Below the pieces are notes generated by a model. That model made no database searches. It was not told where the DNA came from and saw only the letters and a program-made list of their open reading frames with translations. Source: Candidatus Acidiferrales bacterium (lineage in GTDB: Bacteria > Bacteroidota > Ignavibacteria > Kryptoniales > JAKASW01). From it: a DNA stretch of 47,845 nucleotides. Positions 18,735-26,277 of the stretch are shown here, in pieces (positions within the stretch are counted from its first letter, which is position 1; every line of letters begins with the position of its first letter). Where the stretch lies: NCBI GenBank assembly GCA_035515795.1, contig DATJAY010000029.1, positions 1 through 47,845 on the forward strand. The letters are read 5' to 3'. A program made the position numbers and the translations under genes.

Positions 18735-20036
18735 ATGAAAAAAGTCAATTGTGCTGTTGCCGTGAGCTTCGCGCTTCTTAGCTTTTTTGTTATGATGTCT
18801 GATTGTGCCTTTTCGCAGACAACGCAATGGGTGGATTTCTATGCTACGAATTCAGGATTACCAAACAACTGGCTTGAGGGAATTTGTGTGGACAGTTCTG
18901 CGGTTGGATGGCTTGGTACTTATGGAGGAGGATTGGCGAGGTATGACGGCGCGAGTTGGACGATATACAACTCAAGTAACTGCGGTCTTTTGAGCAATGT
19001 AGTAGATGGGGTTATTAAGGATGCACAAGGGGATGTGTGGATAAGTACGTTGGGAGGAGGAATTGGCAAGTTTGATGGGACGCATTGGACGTTTTATGAT
19101 AGGAGTAATTCGGGATTATCGGAAGATACTACGAGCAGTTTAGGAATAGATAGTGGGAATGTGTGGATAAGCACATATGGAGGAGGAGTCTGCAAATTTG
19201 ATGGGACGCACTGGACTGTGTATAACAAGAGCAATTCAGGGCTACCGAGTGACTCTGTGATTGGCCTAGTAGCAGACGGAAATGGGAATATGTGGATGGG
19301 AACGAGCGGAGCGGGACTGGTTGAGTTTGATGGCACACACTGGACGACGTATAATACAATTAATTCCGGAATACCGGACAATGTTGTATATCATGTAGTG
19401 ATAGACAGTGCTGGCAATAAGTGGATCGGAACTGAATACGGAGGCGCAGCTAAGTTCGATGGGACAAACTGGACAGTGTATAACACGAGTAATTCAGGAT
19501 TGCCGACGAACAATGTCAATTGGATAACGATAGACAGTCACGGTAATAAATGGATAAGCGATTGGTATGGAGGCCTTGTAAAATATAATGACACTACCTG
19601 GACGGTGTACAACACGAGTAATTCGGGTCTGCCAACCGTACAACTGGGTACCACAAGCATTGATAAATATAACAACAAGTGGATTTGTACCACCTATGGT
19701 ATGGCTATCTTTAATGAAAATGGAATAACCAGGATCGGGCTAACAGACGTCAAAAGGACTGATGAGATCCCGACATCGTTTTCCCTATCGCAAAACTATC
19801 CGAATCCGTTTAATCCATCGACGACAATCGATTTCGCCTTGCCGAAAAGCGCGCATGTTCTGCTAAGGGTCTATGATATTCTCGGAAGAGTAGTCGAAAC
19901 ACTGATGGATACGACAAAGCCCGCCGGGTACTATTCGGTAAGGTTCGATGGTTCGGGATTATCTAGCGGTGTCTACTTTTACAGCCTGGCGACGCAGGGT
20001 TTCAATCAGGTCAAGAAGATGATACTTGTGAAATAA
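18735..20036 (+). CDS. exported seven-repeat propeller protein with T9SS sorting domain
   Basis: This 433-residue secreted protein has a signal peptide over residues 1-28 (MKKVNCAVAVSFALL, cleaved near AFSQ). Seven tandem repeats of ~43 residues, from about 31 to 333, follow the pattern W-T-x-Y-N-x-S-N-S-G-L-P ... D-x-x-G-N-x-W-I-x-T-x-G-G-x-x-K-F-D-G-T. This is the pattern of two-component-regulator-type (reg_prop) beta-propeller blades; seven repeats fit one closed propeller. The last ~85 residues are a type A T9SS sorting domain (LSQNYPNPFNPSTTI, then RVYDILGRVV and final KKMILVK). It should pass the outer membrane by T9SS and be cell-attached or released. The role is unknown; it may bind a ligand or glycan. 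Strong ribosome site AGGAGAAAGGGAG. Confidence 0.9.
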   Translation: MKKVNCAVAVSFALLSFFVMMSDCAFSQTTQWVDFYATNSGLPNNWLEGICVDSSAVGWLGTYGGGLARYDGASWTIYNSSNCGLLSNVVDGVIKDAQGDVWISTLGGGIGKFDGTHWTFYDRSNSGLSEDTTSSLGIDSGNVWISTYGGGVCKFDGTHWTVYNKSNSGLPSDSVIGLVADGNGNMWMGTSGAGLVEFDGTHWTTYNTINSGIPDNVVYHVVIDSAGNKWIGTEYGGAAKFDGTNWTVYNTSNSGLPTNNVNWITIDSHGNKWISDWYGGLVKYNDTTWTVYNTSNSGLPTVQLGTTSIDKYNNKWICTTYGMAIFNENGITRIGLTDVKRTDEIPTSFSLSQNYPNPFNPSTTIDFALPKSAHVLLRVYDILGRVVETLMDTTKPAGYYSVRFDGSGLSSGVYFYSLATQGFNQVKKMILVK

Positions 20037-20058
20037 CCGGATGACAATAGGTGACTTC

Positions 20059-20165
20059 GTCCCGGCAAGATCGGGACTCCGAGAGCGTCCGAGAAATCGA
20101 TGAATAATAGGGGCCGGAAGATGTGTTCGTTCATCATGTAACCCCGCCTTTGACAGCGGGGTTAC
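20059..20165. other. two intergenic hairpins after the propeller gene
   Basis: GTCCCG at 20059-20064 pairs with CGGGAC at 20072-20077 (6 bp). GTAACCCCGC at 20138-20147 pairs perfectly with GCGGGGTTAC at 20156-20165 (10 bp, 8-base loop). Neither is followed by a T-run on either strand. They may be weak terminators or protect mRNA 3' ends between convergent genes, or be small dispersed palindromes. Confidence 0.5.
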
Positions 20166-20224
20166 CTTCATAATAATATCTATAAAATTCATAACGAGAA
20201 GATTTCCAAAGTGGATCGCAAAAC

Positions 20225-20340
20225 TCACTTCACCAGAACAAGTTTCTTTGTTTGCACGGACGTCCCAGCTTCGATTCTATAAAAATACGTCCCGCTGCAT
20301 ATTGTCTGCGCCTGGACCAATGTTGCTGATGCAGGCAGAA
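20225..20340 (-). pseudogene. decayed T9SS sorting-domain fragment
   Basis: The minus strand reads, in one open frame ending with TGA at 20225-20227, SGTYFYRIEAGTSVQTKKL then VLVK. This is the classic C-terminal end of a T9SS type A sorting domain (compare SGVYFYSL...KKMILVK and SGIYFYRI...RKMLLVK elsewhere in the window). Upstream the frame continues as ASATLVQAQTIC, which no longer matches the domain, and no QNYPNPFNP motif or start exists before the neighbouring GT9 stop at 20435. It is therefore the tail of a lost exported-protein gene. It fixes ancestral gene content here and explains part of the 398-base gap. Confidence 0.72.
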
Positions 20341-20434
20341 GCGGATTCTATCCCCGGTTATCCCGCTTATGAAATTGCTAAATTTATCATCCGCAAATCT
20401 GGTGTAGGGCCAACACGTTCATATTATTATGTCG

Positions 20435-21562
20435 TTACGGTATATTTTGGTCCAAACGATTCTTTTTTTGTAATTCAAGTAGATAATCCAGCTTCTTCAA
20501 GACATCGCTTACTTCGATTGATTTCATAAGCGTCGAATCTTTGGGATCGACTTTCAGTTGACTTTCTGTCCTTTCGCTGCCTGTCCAGACATATTGGAAT
20601 ATCGGAATATTCATGGGGTATGTGACGATGGGAGGAGTCACGCCCATCAGAGCGATGGTTGGTGTACGTTGTGAAATGGCAATCTGCATCGGGCCGGTGT
20701 TGACCGAAATGAAGACATCCATCCGCTGAAACAATGCGGCCAGTTCCAGTAAAGTGGTTTTGCCAACTAGACTTATGACTTCATTTTGCGGTTTCACTTT
20801 TTCCATGATGGCGTTAACATAGTCAATGTCATTCTTAGAACCTGTGAAAACAACCTTGGCTTTGTAGTGATTGACTAGTTCGTTTGCTAGCGCGGCAAAC
20901 TTTGTTTGTTCCCATCTCCGCTCCTTCCACGTTTCGCGGCAGTTTGATTGAATACCGACCAAAAGATCTGAGGCAGATACATTGCACTTGTGCAGCAATT
21001 CTGATACTCTCTCTTTGTATTCGGCCGTAACGGGGAAGATCATCTCACGCTCAATTATTTTCCACCCAAACGCTTGCTCGAAAAGCTCTACGCATTCATC
21101 AATTCGATAACGCGTTTGGGCTGTCCGCGTCGGTATTGACACACGAATATTGTTGAAGCAGCCCCTGTTGCGATAGTCATAACCGAGTCGATACCTGCCG
21201 CCGATAATCCACATAAGGAAATTTGTTCTAAGCGATGTGTTGAGTTGAAGCACCAAGTCGAACTTCTCGGCTCGGAGTCGAAAGAGTGTGCTCAGTTGTC
21301 GCAGCAAATATGTTTTGGGTATACTGTGAATACGGTCGACATAAGGATTAGTAGAAAGTATTTCTGCAGTAAATGGATATACGAGAGCATCTACCGTCAC
21401 ATTTGGAAGATTGTCTTTCAATGCCTTATAAACCGGTGACGAGAAGAGCATGTCACCTATGTAGTTAAGGTCAACCACAAGAATTCTGCGAACGCGATCG
21501 AGTTTCGTCGGCAGAGCATATTTGCCGATAACTTTTCCCAATATTTTTAGAAAGTATCTCAT
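20435..21562 (-). CDS. GT9 glycosyltransferase (ADP-heptose:LPS heptosyltransferase-like)
   Basis: This 375-residue GT-B enzyme is of the heptosyltransferase family. The N-terminal strand and loop read RRILVVDLNYIGDMLFSSPV at about 25-44, with D-x-x-x-I-G-D as in RfaF/WaaF relatives. The C-terminal donor half has VGIQSNCRETWKERRW near 203, VVFTGSKNDIDYV, SLVGKTTLLELAALFQRMD, and the nucleotide-sugar loop VFISVNTGPMQIAISQRTP. The last gene of the long minus-strand glycan operon, it starts with ATG only six bases after the 42-residue peptide. The sugar may not be heptose; the family also adds other sugars to surface glycans. Confidence 0.9.
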   Translation of the reverse strand: MRYFLKILGKVIGKYALPTKLDRVRRILVVDLNYIGDMLFSSPVYKALKDNLPNVTVDALVYPFTAEILSTNPYVDRIHSIPKTYLLRQLSTLFRLRAEKFDLVLQLNTSLRTNFLMWIIGGRYRLGYDYRNRGCFNNIRVSIPTRTAQTRYRIDECVELFEQAFGWKIIEREMIFPVTAEYKERVSELLHKCNVSASDLLVGIQSNCRETWKERRWEQTKFAALANELVNHYKAKVVFTGSKNDIDYVNAIMEKVKPQNEVISLVGKTTLLELAALFQRMDVFISVNTGPMQIAISQRTPTIALMGVTPPIVTYPMNIPIFQYVWTGSERTESQLKVDPKDSTLMKSIEVSDVLKKLDYLLELQKKNRLDQNIP

Positions 21563-21568
21563 GTGAGT

Positions 21569-21697
21569 TTAGACGGCGCTAGTCAATGTATCACCCATAT
21601 CGTCGCACAGTTCAGAAAGAATCTTCGTCTGGAAGGTGCATATTGAGTCATCCATCATCTTTTCAATGTAGCCTTGATTAACATGAGAACCGTTCAT
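21569..21697 (-). CDS. 42-residue acidic peptide coupled between two GT9 genes
   Basis: ATG at 21695-21697 overlaps the TGA of the upstream GT9 gene as ATGA, a translational-coupling arrangement. The frame runs 42 codons to TAA at 21569-21571, and the next GT9 starts six bases later. The peptide begins MNGSHVNQGYIEKMMDDSIC and continues TFQTKILSELCDDM. It is acidic (seven Asp/Glu against two Lys), has Cys at 20 and 31, and the middle is compatible with an amphipathic helix. There is no signal peptide. The packing on both sides argues strongly that it is translated. I recognise no family; a remnant of a larger gene is the main alternative. Confidence 0.6.
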   Translation of the reverse strand: MNGSHVNQGYIEKMMDDSICTFQTKILSELCDDMGDTLTSAV

Positions 21698-22890
21698 TTA
21701 TTTCGCGTCACTTGCAACAGTTCGTCCACAACTTCAATTACATTTTGCGGCTCTATTCGGTTGATATCCAATTTAGACCATTCGGAGGAGGGCAAAAAAG
21801 GTTTTCGTGACCTTTCAATCTTTCGTAGGAGGGAAGGATGGAAAACAAACCGGGCTGGCACTCCCCACGTTTCAGGGTACGGCACGAACCGCAAGTAACT
21901 ATTCCCGTTTGACACGCATACTACAGGACATCCAACGGCCACCGCGATATGCAGTGCCCCGGTATCGTTAACGAGGGCGAGTGATGCACTCGAGAGGAGG
22001 CACGCCAGCTCAACTAAGGATAGTTTGCCGGTGTAGTCCAGTACTTGAAAATCTTTTAGTCTTGACGCGACTTCGTTTGTATACGGGCGGTCCGCCCCCG
22101 AGCCGGCCAACGCAACCCCGAAATTGTATTTTTCACAACCATGACGGGCAACTAAGGCAAAATTCTCCGGGGACCACCTTCTCCATTTTCTCCCAGCTCC
22201 AGGAAAGACCACCATGTAATTGGTCGGGGGAAGCGTAACCTTCATCGGCCCGCTCGTTAACTGAATGCTGGTGTGCTCAACGTTAATCGTTTCATCCAAA
22301 AGACTTTCAATAAAGCTTTTGTTCCTCATAAACTCAAACGTGGTGCGGGGAAGAGAAGGAATCAGTTTATGATAAAATCTATCGGAAATGAACTTGGCTA
22401 TAAACGAAGAAGCGACAGTGTCCCCGGTTGCTCCAATTTTCTCCCGCGCCCTGGCAAGTCTGACGACCGGGTCGCCATACAAGAATTCTCGCGACATGAC
22501 TGGCTGCACCACTACATCATAGTCTTTTGCCCGAATTGCTGACAAGATGGACCATCGATAGGAAAGAGAACTTTTAAACTCCCTGCGGTTTATCCAGATG
22601 AAATCATCAACTGAACCCGAGTCTAGATCCAGGGCCAAGTCTTTCCATACTTCATTTCCGCATAAGGTTATTCTATGGCCACTGAACCTATTGCTGTGTC
22701 TTATGGAATTCAGGAAATTTCTGAAGAGGACATAGTCTCCGATGGCATCCAGTCTCACAATGAGCATCTCCGGCCGCTTTTCGGGATTGCCAGTTCCGCT
22801 TTTTTTCTCGGAAACTTTTCTCCACAACAGGAAGGCGAAGTCATAGGTGAAGTAGAACAGAACCCTGATATAGTATCTCGGACCATACAT
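21694..22890 (-). CDS. GT9 glycosyltransferase (heptosyltransferase-like)
   Basis: This 398-residue GT-B enzyme starts with an N-terminal hydrophobic/basic lead (IRVLFYFTYDFAFLLWRKV), perhaps membrane-associated. The family strand is EMLIVRLDAIGDYVLFRNFL at about 41-60. The donor half has YMVVFPGAGRKWRRWSPENF, VALAGSGADRPYTNEVA, DYTGKLSLVELACLLSSASL and ALVNDTGALHIAVAVGCPVV, the sugar-nucleotide loop of GT9. AGGAG lies about ten bases before ATG 22890. It sits between a GT2 and the coupled small peptide in the minus-strand operon, so it likely adds a later sugar of the same glycan. Confidence 0.9.
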   Translation of the reverse strand: MYGPRYYIRVLFYFTYDFAFLLWRKVSEKKSGTGNPEKRPEMLIVRLDAIGDYVLFRNFLNSIRHSNRFSGHRITLCGNEVWKDLALDLDSGSVDDFIWINRREFKSSLSYRWSILSAIRAKDYDVVVQPVMSREFLYGDPVVRLARAREKIGATGDTVASSFIAKFISDRFYHKLIPSLPRTTFEFMRNKSFIESLLDETINVEHTSIQLTSGPMKVTLPPTNYMVVFPGAGRKWRRWSPENFALVARHGCEKYNFGVALAGSGADRPYTNEVASRLKDFQVLDYTGKLSLVELACLLSSASLALVNDTGALHIAVAVGCPVVCVSNGNSYLRFVPYPETWGVPARFVFHPSLLRKIERSRKPFLPSSEWSKLDINRIEPQNVIEVVDELLQVTRNK

Positions 22891-22947
22891 ATGAAGAAAA
22901 TCTCCTAGTCTGGGCCGTTGGTTTTTTCACAGGGTTTCATATTACTC

Positions 22948-23868
22948 CTAGAGTTTGTAAAGACTCCCTTCGCCATTACTTCCGGTATAATTAATTAGCC
23001 CGTCTCTTAGCCCGAGAAATGCAGCGCGTGCTGCCCTGTAGTTTTTATGTTTGAGAATTAGTCTGACAAATTGTCTGCCGTAGAAATAAATGAAATATTG
23101 CAGATTGAACAACCATTTTCTCGGATTTCCGTTCTTTCTAAGAAACAAGATCTTGTTTCTCAGGTTGAAATAAACGTAAGTTGGACTGTCCCACCGAATC
23201 GAGCTTGAAACCCTGTGATACAACACAGCGGCCGGTTGGTAAAGAACAGAGTAACCTGCCCGTTTTGCCCTTACCGAATAATCAGCATCTTCAAGGTAAA
23301 GAAAGTAGCTGTGGTCTAGCTTGCCGATCTTTTCTATGACCTCGCGTTTGATCAGCATACAGCAGCCTGTAACAAAGTCGGTCTCAACGCAATGTTGTTG
23401 CAATCCATCGTCCTCTTTGCCGATTCCGATGTGAGTTCCTAGCCCCCTGTCAATATCCAGCCTGCCGCCCGCGTACCATAATGTATTTGGTTTGTCATAG
23501 TAATGAATTTTTGCTCCAATGATTCCAGCCTCAGGTTCTTGTTTAGCGGTCTCCACTAATTTTTCGATCGTGTCTTCTTTCACTATTGTGTCGTTGTTTA
23601 GAAGCAGGATAAGGTCTGCCCCATTTTGGAGTGCGTAATCAATTCCCATGTTGTTTGCACCGCCGAATCCAAGATTTTGTTCCGTGGATAACACAACCAC
23701 GCCATGGCACGCCTGCTGAAGGATTTTTCGAGAGTCTGATGTGCCCCCATTGTCTATTATTATTACATTGAAATCCGTGAGCGAGCTTTTGCGCAGGGAT
23801 TTCACACAATCAATAGTCTGATCCGCTTCTCCGAAGTTTACGAGAATTATGAACAGAGAATTAATCAT
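22948..23868 (-). CDS. GT2 glycosyltransferase (rhamnosyltransferase-like)
   Basis: This 306-residue GT-A inverting enzyme starts with NSLFIILVNFGEADQTIDCV. It shows IIDNGGTSDSRK, the N-terminal Gly-rich EQNLGFGGANNMGIDYAL, and the metal-binding D-x-D-type LILLLNNDTIV. DFVTGCCMLIKREVIEKIGK, LYLEDADYSVRAKRAGY and YHRVSSSIRW follow, typical of WbbL/RfbF rhamnosyltransferase relatives. The open frame extends upstream to 23991, but the added 41 residues are unlike the family; ATG 23868 places the first beta strand at residue 3. It is paralogous to the GT2 at 28537-29448, with nearly the same motif order, pointing to duplication inside the operon. Confidence 0.91.
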   Translation of the reverse strand: MINSLFIILVNFGEADQTIDCVKSLRKSSLTDFNVIIIDNGGTSDSRKILQQACHGVVVLSTEQNLGFGGANNMGIDYALQNGADLILLLNNDTIVKEDTIEKLVETAKQEPEAGIIGAKIHYYDKPNTLWYAGGRLDIDRGLGTHIGIGKEDDGLQQHCVETDFVTGCCMLIKREVIEKIGKLDHSYFLYLEDADYSVRAKRAGYSVLYQPAAVLYHRVSSSIRWDSPTYVYFNLRNKILFLRKNGNPRKWLFNLQYFIYFYGRQFVRLILKHKNYRAARAAFLGLRDGLINYTGSNGEGSLYKL

Positions 23869-24082
23869 TTTCTTCGAAACAGTCCAACCTAGGTTCGGAG
23901 GAAAAGCCTGCCATAAGATATCATCGCACGAATGTGGCCACGCATAAAAAATATTTGTGGTTGGAATCAGAAATCCAAGCCAGGAAATCAAGTGCCATGA
24001 TGTGCCGGCCGGGCAATAACTGCAATCAAGCTGTCAGTTGTTGTTTGCGAAATCTCGACATCCTCACGGCCGGACACAGCGA

Positions 24083-24688
24083 TTAAGCAGGCTTTCGCTT
24101 GCCAATGATGTGAAAGCTCCAGTATGCGTCTCTACCAGAATTATAATTGATAACTTCGATGTGATTGCTCTTCAAGAATGGTAACAGGACTTCGATACTC
24201 GGTTTCCACTTGTGCATGGAAGAGACCCATGGTCCGCGAGGATTCCATAGCCTCATCGATTTGTGAGGAAGATATAGAAAGAGAATACCACCTAGCTTAA
24301 GTTTCCGAATCCACAGACGAAGAGCATCTTGCCAATTCTCGAGATGCTCAAGGCAATGAGAACTGAAAACATAATCGAGTGATCCGTCGTCGAGAAAATC
24401 GAGTTTGTATGCGTTTTGTTTGGGATCATTCTGGATCGGAATCGCGCCCGGCAGGGGCCACTCGTCAGCTCCAACGTCTATGCCTTTTCCCACACACCAT
24501 TTCAATGCAAGGTCGGTAATTGACGATCTAGCATTTCCATGATTCAAGTAATCCGGATACAATTCACCACGGTACTTATGATAAATTTCTCCATTGAGAG
24601 TGACTCTGGTGAGGAAAAGGCAATTGATTCTCCAGGCAAGGTAAGAGATCACCTTTGAAGGGTGAAGAATTATGTTCTGAATTTTCAT
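24083..24688 (-). CDS. SAM-dependent methyltransferase, type 11-like
   Basis: This 201-residue protein has the core of a class I methyltransferase. Motif I is altered to GKGIDVGADEWPLPGA (about 67-82) where the family normally has D-x-G-x-G-x-G. LDYVFSSHCLEHLENWQDAL and LKLGGILFLYLPH represent motifs II-IV. The G-V-G-A-D-x-W-P-x-x-G-A form is known in putative methyltransferases of polysaccharide clusters that act on sugars. The N-terminal LHPSKVISYLAWRINCLFL is amphipathic. Its position between a GT4 and a GT2 suggests methylation or capping of the glycan. Whether it still binds SAM is open. Confidence 0.82.
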   Translation of the reverse strand: MKIQNIILHPSKVISYLAWRINCLFLTRVTLNGEIYHKYRGELYPDYLNHGNARSSITDLALKWCVGKGIDVGADEWPLPGAIPIQNDPKQNAYKLDFLDDGSLDYVFSSHCLEHLENWQDALRLWIRKLKLGGILFLYLPHKSMRLWNPRGPWVSSMHKWKPSIEVLLPFLKSNHIEVINYNSGRDAYWSFHIIGKRKPA

Positions 24689-24950
24689 GATAATGAAAAC
24701 CTGTCCAGCAATCGTCTATGTCTTTTCAACTTAAACATGTTTTCACCGTTTGCTTCTCCGTGAATCGCCGCAATTGTGTTCCCCTGCCTGATATGCGAAC
24801 ATGTTATCCTAAACAACAGGCGCCAGAAAATCAAGTGCAATAAAGGGTTTTCCCTTCAAGGAATGTTGTTCCAGGTACAAATCAGCCATCAAGTAAATCT
24901 CTCTGGAAGTTTTTCAATCAAGAATCCGTTGTCGTCCCGGAAGCAACTTG

Positions 24951-25088
24951 ATGAGGTCACTCCAAGGATTGCAGGAGATTGTATTCATGAGATTCTCACG
25001 GCTAAATCCGGATTTGTGGGTGGAAGAGGCGGAAGCAGACAGCCCACAAATCAACTTTGACGATGTGAGAATCATGGTGGAGAATTAG
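24951..25088 (+). CDS. possible 45-residue peptide, antisense to the glycan operon
   Basis: An ATG at 24951 opens a 45-codon frame ending TAG at 25086-25088, containing MRFSRLNPDLWVEEAEADSP and INFDDVRIMVEN. The composition reads like protein and the frame is free of rare-looking stretches, but there is no ribosome site and the frame lies opposite the operon direction. The same bases form the two-part inverted repeat described separately, so the coding look may be accidental. It could also be the tail of a decayed gene. Confidence 0.2.
   Translation: MRSLQGLQEIVFMRFSRLNPDLWVEEAEADSPQINFDDVRIMVEN
24986..25077. repeat. nested inverted repeat (two stems) after the GT4 gene
   Basis: GATTCTCAC at 24991-24999 pairs with GTGAGAATC at 25065-25073. 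Inside it GATTTGTGGG at 25011-25020 pairs with CCCACAAATC at 25043-25052. Flanking CATGA/TCATG extends the outer arms with a small bulge. The arms are perfect and separated by internal loops of 11 and 12 bases and a 22-base apical loop. It lies within 10-100 bases downstream of the GT4 stop on the minus strand. It could be an mRNA structure limiting read-through or a transposon-end remnant. Confidence 0.55.
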
Positions 25089-26275
25089 TTTTTTCGTCTC
25101 CCGAGGCATCCCAGCAGGCCTCTCCGCAAGTTCTCACTGATCGCGGCAGGACTAAAAAGGCGCTCTGCTCGATCACGTGCTTTCAATCCAAGCGACATAC
25201 GTAATTTCCTGTCCAGTATTATCGATTTTAGGCCTTCGTATAATGCCACATGATCATTTGGCTGAACAAGAATGCCTGCGTCTCCTACAACTTCAGGAAT
25301 CGAACCTGAGAGAGTGGACACTATGGGTTTGCCGCATGCCATTGCCTCGAGAAAGACTGCCCCGAGTTGTTCCTGCCAATATTTGCGGGGTGTGCTTGGT
25401 AAACAGAATATGTCCGCCATGTTGTGGACGAGATCTATTTCCGAGCGCGGAATAAAGCCAGTTCTTATGACGTTCCTATCGAGACCGAGCATTTGAATCC
25501 GTTTGTCGACCTCTTGTTCTGCGGGACCTTTTCCAGCTATGACAATTTTCAACTTCGTTCGATCTATCATCGGATCATTTAAAAGTCTCTTTGCGGCGTA
25601 AATCAGCTCGAAGGCTCCCTTTGATGCCCGCACTCTGCCAACGAAGAGTATAACCATGTCGTCCGGCTTGATTCCATACCGCTCACGCCATCGCAGCCTG
25701 CTGCTCTCGTTCGGTTTGAACTTTTCCGTGTCGGTTCCGTTTCTCGTGACGAATATTTTTGATTCGTCAATTCCCTCCAACAGTAACGCAGCTTTCGCTC
25801 GCTCGCTCATTGCAAAGAATCCATCGACCTGATCATAAACCCGATATTTGAAGAATTTTGCAATCGGTTTCCTGTCAAGTGCGAACGGAATATTCTGCCA
25901 ATGGACTGTTGCGAGTTTGAAATCAAGATGCCTCTTCAAACGTGCGACCTGATAAGTCAGCAAATAGTTGTAATCATTAGTATAGGCTACGTCAAATCCG
26001 CGAAGTTTATCTCCAAGACCAAATACGAATTCTGAATCGACACCGGTAAGGTTGTTTATGAGGCCGTAAATTTTTCCGTATGCGCCGAAAGATAAGGAGT
26101 TCAATCTGCTGTCAAGGCAAGGAAGTTCCACTATTGGAAGACCGACGTTTGTATCCTGATGGCTACCCGGGCTTATGAACAGTGTAATGTCAAATTCGTC
26201 TTCCAGCGGTTTGAACAAAAGTGCCTCTTCCCTGGAATAAAAGTGCCCTCTTATTATTGCAAGTCTCGGTCTCAT
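25085..26275 (-). CDS. GT4 family glycosyltransferase
   Basis: This 396-residue retaining GT-B enzyme has a clear GT4 donor half. It shows VTRNGTDTEKFKPNESSRLR, the strand MVILFVGRVRASKGAFELIY, IVIAGKGPAEQEV, RTGFIPRSEIDLVHNMADIF and then EQLGAVFLEAMACGKPIVST. The last segment holds the E-x7-E pair that binds the nucleotide sugar. The N-terminal acceptor half is less conserved, with LAIIRGHFYSREEALLFKPL at the start. It begins three bases after the flippase stop, so both are probably translated from one mRNA. Downstream lies a structured 396-base gap before the next operon gene. Confidence 0.92.
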   Translation of the reverse strand: MRPRLAIIRGHFYSREEALLFKPLEDEFDITLFISPGSHQDTNVGLPIVELPCLDSRLNSLSFGAYGKIYGLINNLTGVDSEFVFGLGDKLRGFDVAYTNDYNYLLTYQVARLKRHLDFKLATVHWQNIPFALDRKPIAKFFKYRVYDQVDGFFAMSERAKAALLLEGIDESKIFVTRNGTDTEKFKPNESSRLRWRERYGIKPDDMVILFVGRVRASKGAFELIYAAKRLLNDPMIDRTKLKIVIAGKGPAEQEVDKRIQMLGLDRNVIRTGFIPRSEIDLVHNMADIFCLPSTPRKYWQEQLGAVFLEAMACGKPIVSTLSGSIPEVVGDAGILVQPNDHVALYEGLKSIILDRKLRMSLGLKARDRAERLFSPAAISENLRRGLLGCLGRRKN

Positions 26276-26277
26276 TT

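Noticed and set aside
18820-19740. CRISPR-like array
   Set aside because: The repeats are in-frame protein blades without uniform spacers; no cas genes.
23869-23991. 41-residue N-terminal extension of the GT2 at 22948
   Set aside because: The GT-A fold normally begins with the strand right after ATG 23868; the extension has no family match or ribosome site.
24776-25060. 94-codon plus-strand frame in the operon gap
   Set aside because: No ribosome site, mixed composition, and it crosses the inverted repeat; another frame looks equally coding, so neither is convincing.
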